From DATARH01 sp050246595 (GTDB lineage Bacteria > Pseudomonadota > Alphaproteobacteria > ATCC43930 > CGMCC-115725): a stretch of DNA of 64,000 nucleotides. Made by a program: the position numbers and the translations under genes. Location: the NCBI GenBank assembly GCA_050246595.1, contig JBFWVT010000009.1, positions 1 to 64,000 on the forward strand, read 5' to 3'. Positions within the stretch are counted from its first letter, which is position 1. The number at the start of each line of letters is the position of its first letter. Under the pieces are notes generated by a model, which had not been told where the DNA came from, made no database searches, and saw only the letters and a list, made by a program, of their open reading frames with translations. This document shows positions 60,286 through 64,000 of this stretch, piece after piece.

Positions 60286-61470
60286 TCAGATAATCCGCTG
60301 CTCGCGCAAGCCGGCAACGTCGGCATCGCTGTAGCCGAGTTCGCGCAGGATGTCGTCGCTGTGCTCGCCGGGTTCGGGACTGGCGGAGCGCAGCCGGCTT
60401 GGCGTGCGGCTTAAGGTCACGGCCTGGCCAACGAGTTCGAGCCGTCCCAGAGCCGGATGCTCAACCGGCTGGGCGATGCCGAGATGCCTGACCTGCGGAT
60501 CGGCGAAGACCTGATCCATTTGGTAGATCGGCCCGGCCGGCACGCCGGCCTTGTTGAACCGCTCGATCCATTCGGCGCTGTCGCGCGTCTCGGTGATCGC
60601 CTCGATCGCGGCGTTGAGCGCCTTGCGGTTGTCGGAACGCGACTTGCCGCTCTGATAATCCGGATGATCCGCCAGCTCGGGCGCATCCAGCGCCCGACAC
60701 AGGCGGCGGAAAATCTCGTCACCGGCCGAGGCGATGTTGATATGCCCGTCGCTTGTGCGGAAGACGCCGGTCGGGATGCTGGTCGGATGGTCGTTGCCGG
60801 CCTGCGGCGGCACTTCCTGCGCGATCAGCCAGCGCGCCGCCTGGAAATCGAGCATCGCGATCTGCGCCGCCAGCAGCGAGCTTTCGACCCATTGACCCTG
60901 GCCCGACACTTCGCGCTCCAGTAGTGCGACGAGAATGCCCATCGCGCAGAAGATACCGGCCGTCAGATCGGCGACCGGGATGCCGACGCGCACCGGCCCC
61001 TGTCCCGGCAGACCGGTGATCGACATCAGCCCGCCCATTCCCTGCGCGATCTGGTCGAAGCCGGGCCGGTCGCGATACGGCCCGCTCTGCCCGAAGCCGG
61101 AGATGCTGGCATAGACCAGGCGCGGGTTGATCGCCTTCAGCGCCTCGTAATCGATGCCGAGACGGGTTTTGACATCGGGCCGGTAATTCTCGACCACGAC
61201 ATCCGCCGCCCGCACCAGCTTGCGGAAGATCTCGATCCCTTCGGGGGCTTTCAGATCCAGCGTCAGGCTGCGCTTGTTGCGGTGCAGGTTCTGAAAATCG
61301 GGGCCGTGGCGCGGACCGCCGAGACCTTCGCCGGGGCTGGGCGGCGCCTCGATCTTGATCACCTCGGCGCCCCAATCGGCGAGTTGGCGCACCGCCGTCG
61401 GACCGGCGCGGACGCGGGTCAAGTCGAGGACCTTGAAGCGGGAAAGCGGCAGCGGGGGCGAATCGGGCAT
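60286..61470 (-). CDS. CaiB/BaiF family CoA-transferase
   Basis: ATG 61470 gives 394 residues; TTG 61476 is possible. Signatures are KVLDLTRVRAGPTAVRQLAD, EVIKIEAPPSPGEG, LTLDLKAPEGIEIFRKLV, VVENYRPDVKTRLGIDYEAL and the catalytic Asp region RPGFDQIAQGMGGLMS, with the late IDYE/FADPQVRHLGI segments. It transfers CoA between thioesters and carboxylates. Together with the M20 hydrolase in the same operon it may process an acyl conjugate, for example hydrolysis to an acid followed by CoA activation; this is inference. Confidence 0.93.
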   Translation of the reverse strand: MPDSPPLPLSRFKVLDLTRVRAGPTAVRQLADWGAEVIKIEAPPSPGEGLGGPRHGPDFQNLHRNKRSLTLDLKAPEGIEIFRKLVRAADVVVENYRPDVKTRLGIDYEALKAINPRLVYASISGFGQSGPYRDRPGFDQIAQGMGGLMSITGLPGQGPVRVGIPVADLTAGIFCAMGILVALLEREVSGQGQWVESSLLAAQIAMLDFQAARWLIAQEVPPQAGNDHPTSIPTGVFRTSDGHINIASAGDEIFRRLCRALDAPELADHPDYQSGKSRSDNRKALNAAIEAITETRDSAEWIERFNKAGVPAGPIYQMDQVFADPQVRHLGIAQPVEHPALGRLELVGQAVTLSRTPSRLRSASPEPGEHSDDILRELGYSDADVAGLREQRII

Positions 61471-61563
61471 GGGCAACCTGCTCGGCGTAATGGATGGCCG
61501 ATTCTAGAGCCGGTTTGTCAAAAGCGAAAGCAGCGGCGGTTCCAGCCGAATGGGCAAACGAAA

Positions 61564-61588
61564 CGCCGCCGCGCGATGCGCGGCGGCG
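61564..61588 (-). terminator. Rho-independent terminator of the OmpA-type gene
   Basis: On the minus strand CGCCGCCGCGC, loop ATC, GCGCGGCGGCG gives a perfect 11-base GC stem followed by TTTCGTTTG. It lies about 70 bases past the stop of the OmpA-type gene and before the CoA-transferase gene, so it separates the two transcription units. Confidence 0.8.
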
Positions 61589-61656
61589 ATCGTCTGCCTG
61601 GCCCGGTGGCGCCGGGTTTGGAAGACCCGGCGGCCTCAGGGCATCGGGATCGGCGC

Positions 61657-62709
61657 TTACGGGAATACGATCTCGACGCGGCGGTTCTGCGGTTCGCGCA
61701 CCCCGTCTGCCGTCGGGACACGGTTGTCGTTCTCGCCGCGGCCGCTGACGAGCATCTGCGAGCGAGGCACGCCCATCCCTTCGAGAGCGGTCGCGACGGC
61801 GTTGGCGCGCCGTTCCGACAGCCGCTGGTTGTACCCGGGCGAACCCGAGCGGTCGGTATAGCCGGTGACCTGGATCTGCACCGGCCCGCCGGCGCGATAC
61901 GCGGCCGCCGCCTGCTGCAGGATCTGCATGCCTTCCGGCGTGATGTTGTACCTGTCCCAATCAAAGAACACGAGGAACACCTTGCGCTGGACCGGCGGCG
62001 GGGCCGGAGGCGCGGGCGGAGCCACGACCGGCGGCGGCGGCGGCGCGCCGAACTTGAGTATGAAGGACGCCAGCACGTTATGCGAGCTGTTCTCCGATTT
62101 ATAGGAGATGCCCGCCGCATTCGGCGCCGTGCGGAATGTCGGGTCCAATGTCGCGAAGTAGCGGTAGTCGACATCAAACGCCAGGGACGGGTTGATGTTG
62201 TACCGGATACCGGCGATCCCCTGATAACCAAAATCCCAGGAGGTCGACGAGGCTACCGTCCCGAACCCCGGGATCGAGAAACCGTCTCTCTGCAACACGG
62301 CGCCAACACCACCGCCGATATGCGGCGTCACCGGGAGTCCGAAAAGGCCGCCGAAGTCGTAGATAAGGTTTGTCATGAACGCGTAGCTGGTCCGGTCGCC
62401 ATCGACCGCGACGCCGCCGACCGATTTCATATCGTTGTGTCGGTAGGCGAATTCCTCTTCGATGCGCAGCGGCCCCCATTCGTAACCGGCGCGCAGACCG
62501 ACCAGCGGCCCGCCGTCGAAGCGTTGCCTGACGGTCGTCCCCAGCGCCCTGACGTCTGCGTTATTGAGCCAGGTCCAGCCGCCTTCGCCGCCGACATAGA
62601 AGGCGCCGGGCCCGCTGGGCATCGTGAAGAGCTGTGCCTGCGCACCCGCCGCCCCGCCCAACGTCACGGCGAGCGCGACACCAGCGCCTACCAGAAAGCG
62701 TTTTGTCAT
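61657..62709 (-). CDS. OmpA-family outer membrane protein
   Basis: The start ATG 62709 has a near-ideal GGAGGTAAGGGG just upstream. The 350-residue protein has a signal peptide (LVGAGVALAVTLGGAAGAQA) and an eight-strand beta-barrel domain (FYVGGEGGWTWLNNADVR, AGYEWGPLRIEEEFAYRH, INPSLAFDVDYRYFATLD). A proline-rich linker (APPPPPVVAPPAPPAPPP) leads to a peptidoglycan-binding OmpA domain (YNITPEGMQILQQAAAAY, VTGYTDRSGSPGYNQRLSER, RVPTADGVREPQNRRVEI). It anchors the outer membrane to the wall. Good translation signals and its own terminator suggest high expression. Confidence 0.95.
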   Translation of the reverse strand: MTKRFLVGAGVALAVTLGGAAGAQAQLFTMPSGPGAFYVGGEGGWTWLNNADVRALGTTVRQRFDGGPLVGLRAGYEWGPLRIEEEFAYRHNDMKSVGGVAVDGDRTSYAFMTNLIYDFGGLFGLPVTPHIGGGVGAVLQRDGFSIPGFGTVASSTSWDFGYQGIAGIRYNINPSLAFDVDYRYFATLDPTFRTAPNAAGISYKSENSSHNVLASFILKFGAPPPPPVVAPPAPPAPPPVQRKVFLVFFDWDRYNITPEGMQILQQAAAAYRAGGPVQIQVTGYTDRSGSPGYNQRLSERRANAVATALEGMGVPRSQMLVSGRGENDNRVPTADGVREPQNRRVEIVFP

Positions 62710-63490
62710 CCCCTTACCTCCGGCCGCAAACACGCGTATGACGATGGTTGCGCCACCACCGATGCGTTCATGATTACCATCGACTATTGCGATGGCAACC
62801 GGTTTTTAGCTCGCCAACCCCGACAATCGGGGCGGCCGAGCAAAACGCAGCCGGACGCGACATTTGCGCAACAGCGCGGTCTCGGAGCAGCGAAAGAGCG
62901 CCTTTTTACAGAGATATTTGCGCAACACAGGATAAAATTCGGAAACCACCGTACCGATCGAGCGTTGACGGCTTTTATGCCGTTTATGCGCTGTTCGTGA
63001 GCGGCCGTCATCGCCCCCGTGAAAGCGCCACGGCGGGGGTCGGTTGCCGCGGGGGCCGCTCCAGGTCTCGGGTCGAGCCATGCGAGACGGCGCGCCCTCA
63101 CCTCGCCCGATCCTCTCGGTAACGTACTGCAAAGTCCCTGGCAACAAAGCAGCCGCGGCAATGGCCGGTGTCGGCATGCGGCCGACATGATCCCGTACCG
63201 GGGTATTCCGGGTTGTCCCGGCGCTCACGCCCGCCCGGATCATAGGAGAGTTGTATTTATCGCATGGCAGCAAGCCGCCCGGTTCCCGCGCCGGACCGCT
63301 CCAAACCGGTATTGGCCGGAGCAGCGGAGGCCAGCTGCTCACTAAAAATTCGGGTACATACGACCAAGCCCAGCGGGAAGCGTTAGCCACCCGTCTGAGT
63401 TCGAAGGGGAGAAGTTCCTCGTCTCTCCCCAACGATTCGGGCGATTCGGTCGCGACATTTTTGGCTTATGTAAAAAGATATAGGCGCGAA
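62710..63490. other. Gene-poor stretch between divergent genes
   Basis: No domain-bearing gene is seen in 781 bases. ATTTGCGCAACA occurs twice in direct orientation near 62862 and 62919. A plus-strand frame in register with the downstream membrane protein stays open from about 63190, and an AGGAG stands near 63244. Thus the downstream gene might start earlier, or a separate 40-codon frame (ATG near 63264) might exist. Neither is certain. Confidence 0.4.
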
Positions 63491-64000
63491 TTGGCCATCA
63501 ATATTTACAGGCATCCGGTGTCGCTCAGGGCGGCTGTTTGGGTCGGGCTTTATCTGGCTCTGGTCCTGGTGCCGCTGCTGATCCTGATTGCCGGTCCGAT
63601 GCCTCCGGGCCGGGAATTCCTATGGGACTTCTCGATGGGGCTCGGCTTTGCCGCGATGGCGATGCTCGGGGTCCAGTTTGCGTTGACCGCCCGCTTCAAG
63701 CGGATGAGCGCTCCCTTTGGGATCGACATCATCTATTTGTTTCATCGCTATCTTGCGCTGATCGCGGTCGGTTTGGCGCTCGCGCATTTCGCGATCCTGT
63801 GGCTGTTTTACGAAGAGGCGCTCGGGGATTTGGACCCGCGCACCGCCCGGTGGGAGCTGACCGCCGCCCGCGTCGCGCTCGTCATGTTCGTTCTCGCGGT
63901 CATCACCTCCGAGTTCCGCACTTGGCTGCGGATCAATTACGACTGGTGGCGCATCGCCCATATTGTCTTCGCGACAATCGGGTTCGCGGCCGCCATCGCG
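63491..64000 (+). CDS. Ferric-reductase-like transmembrane protein (5' part, cut by window end)
   Basis: From TTG 63491 the frame reads MAINIYRHPVSLRAAVWVGL and then several membrane helices (LALVLVPLLILIAGP, GLGFAAMAMLGVQFALTARF). Heme-ligand-type histidines occur in DIIYLFHRYLALIAVGLALAH and WWRIAHIVFATIGFAAA. This is the FRE/NOX-type ferric reductase transmembrane domain (cytochrome b); an FAD/NAD ferredoxin-reductase domain may follow outside the window. Start choice is uncertain because the same frame is open 300 bases farther upstream. Confidence 0.75.
   Translation, partial: MAINIYRHPVSLRAAVWVGLYLALVLVPLLILIAGPMPPGREFLWDFSMGLGFAAMAMLGVQFALTARFKRMSAPFGIDIIYLFHRYLALIAVGLALAHFAILWLFYEEALGDLDPRTARWELTAARVALVMFVLAVITSEFRTWLRINYDWWRIAHIVFATIGFAAAIA

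Overview
The window is 64 kb of GC-rich DNA from an alphaproteobacterium, most likely a free-living Rhodospirillales-type organism. Supporting signs are the base composition, the Tat-dependent periplasmic redox enzymes, the hisS-prfA-prmC run, the ilvE/MarR/response regulator/kinase block and the CaiB-type CoA-transferases. This placement is inferred from gene content, not from a marker phylogeny. No rRNA, tRNA, CRISPR array or intact transposase gene was found.

Layout. 1-5.9 kb: a decayed polysaccharide/glycosyltransferase block with two intact GT2 genes, one GT2 pseudogene, a methyltransferase-GT2 chimera and a broken deacetylase. 6-14.5 kb: mostly minus-strand catabolic and transport genes (CoA-transferase, pentapeptide-repeat membrane protein, DHA2 MFS pump, TauD-type dioxygenase, Atz-type amidohydrolase). 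14.8-21.6 kb: plus-strand periplasmic oxidation genes, namely a two-subunit molybdenum hydroxylase, a cytochrome c/flavoprotein pair and soxXYZA. 21.6-26 kb: another molybdenum hydroxylase large subunit, two gene remnants and an HpcH aldolase. 26-28.4 kb: a PhoR/PhoB-type pair. 28.5-30.5 kb: a small hypothetical gene, a GNAT acetyltransferase and a homocysteine methyltransferase. 30.5-38.4 kb: a ferritin-like diiron protein, an OsmC-like protein, an OmpR-type regulator and a 1586-residue hybrid kinase. 38.6-49 kb: DUF2141 protein, phosphoketolase, HupE-like protein, a vWA-like membrane protein, ilvE, marR, a second regulator/kinase pair and a methyltransferase. 49-49.6 kb: nested inverted-repeat element remnants. 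49.6-54.2 kb: the housekeeping run hisS, coiled-coil gene, prfA, prmC and a hydroxyisobutyrate dehydrogenase-like gene. 55-58.7 kb: Dpp/Opp substrate-binding protein and two permeases without ATPases. 58.7-61.5 kb: CoA-transferase, M20 amidohydrolase and coiled-coil operon. 61.6-64 kb: an OmpA-type outer membrane protein and the start of a ferric-reductase-like membrane protein.

Two things stand out. First, GTAT-N5-GTAT direct repeats with 9-base spacing occur several times in just two intergenic stretches, those upstream of the diiron gene and of the giant hybrid kinase. These stretches bracket the diiron/OsmC/regulator/kinase locus and look like operator sites for the encoded OmpR-family regulator. 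Second, broken genes are concentrated in the first 26 kb: GT2 (frameshift plus nonsense), deacetylase (nonsense plus internal deletion), molybdenum hydroxylase (TAG in its Tat signal), soxA (one missing base), a winged-helix-like fragment ending at a repeat boundary, and an Ldh_2-type dehydrogenase remnant. Some of these could be assembly errors, but not the deletions and truncations.

Gene starts were chosen from Shine-Dalgarno spacing, overlaps and family length. Functions are named only where conserved motifs could be read in the translation.
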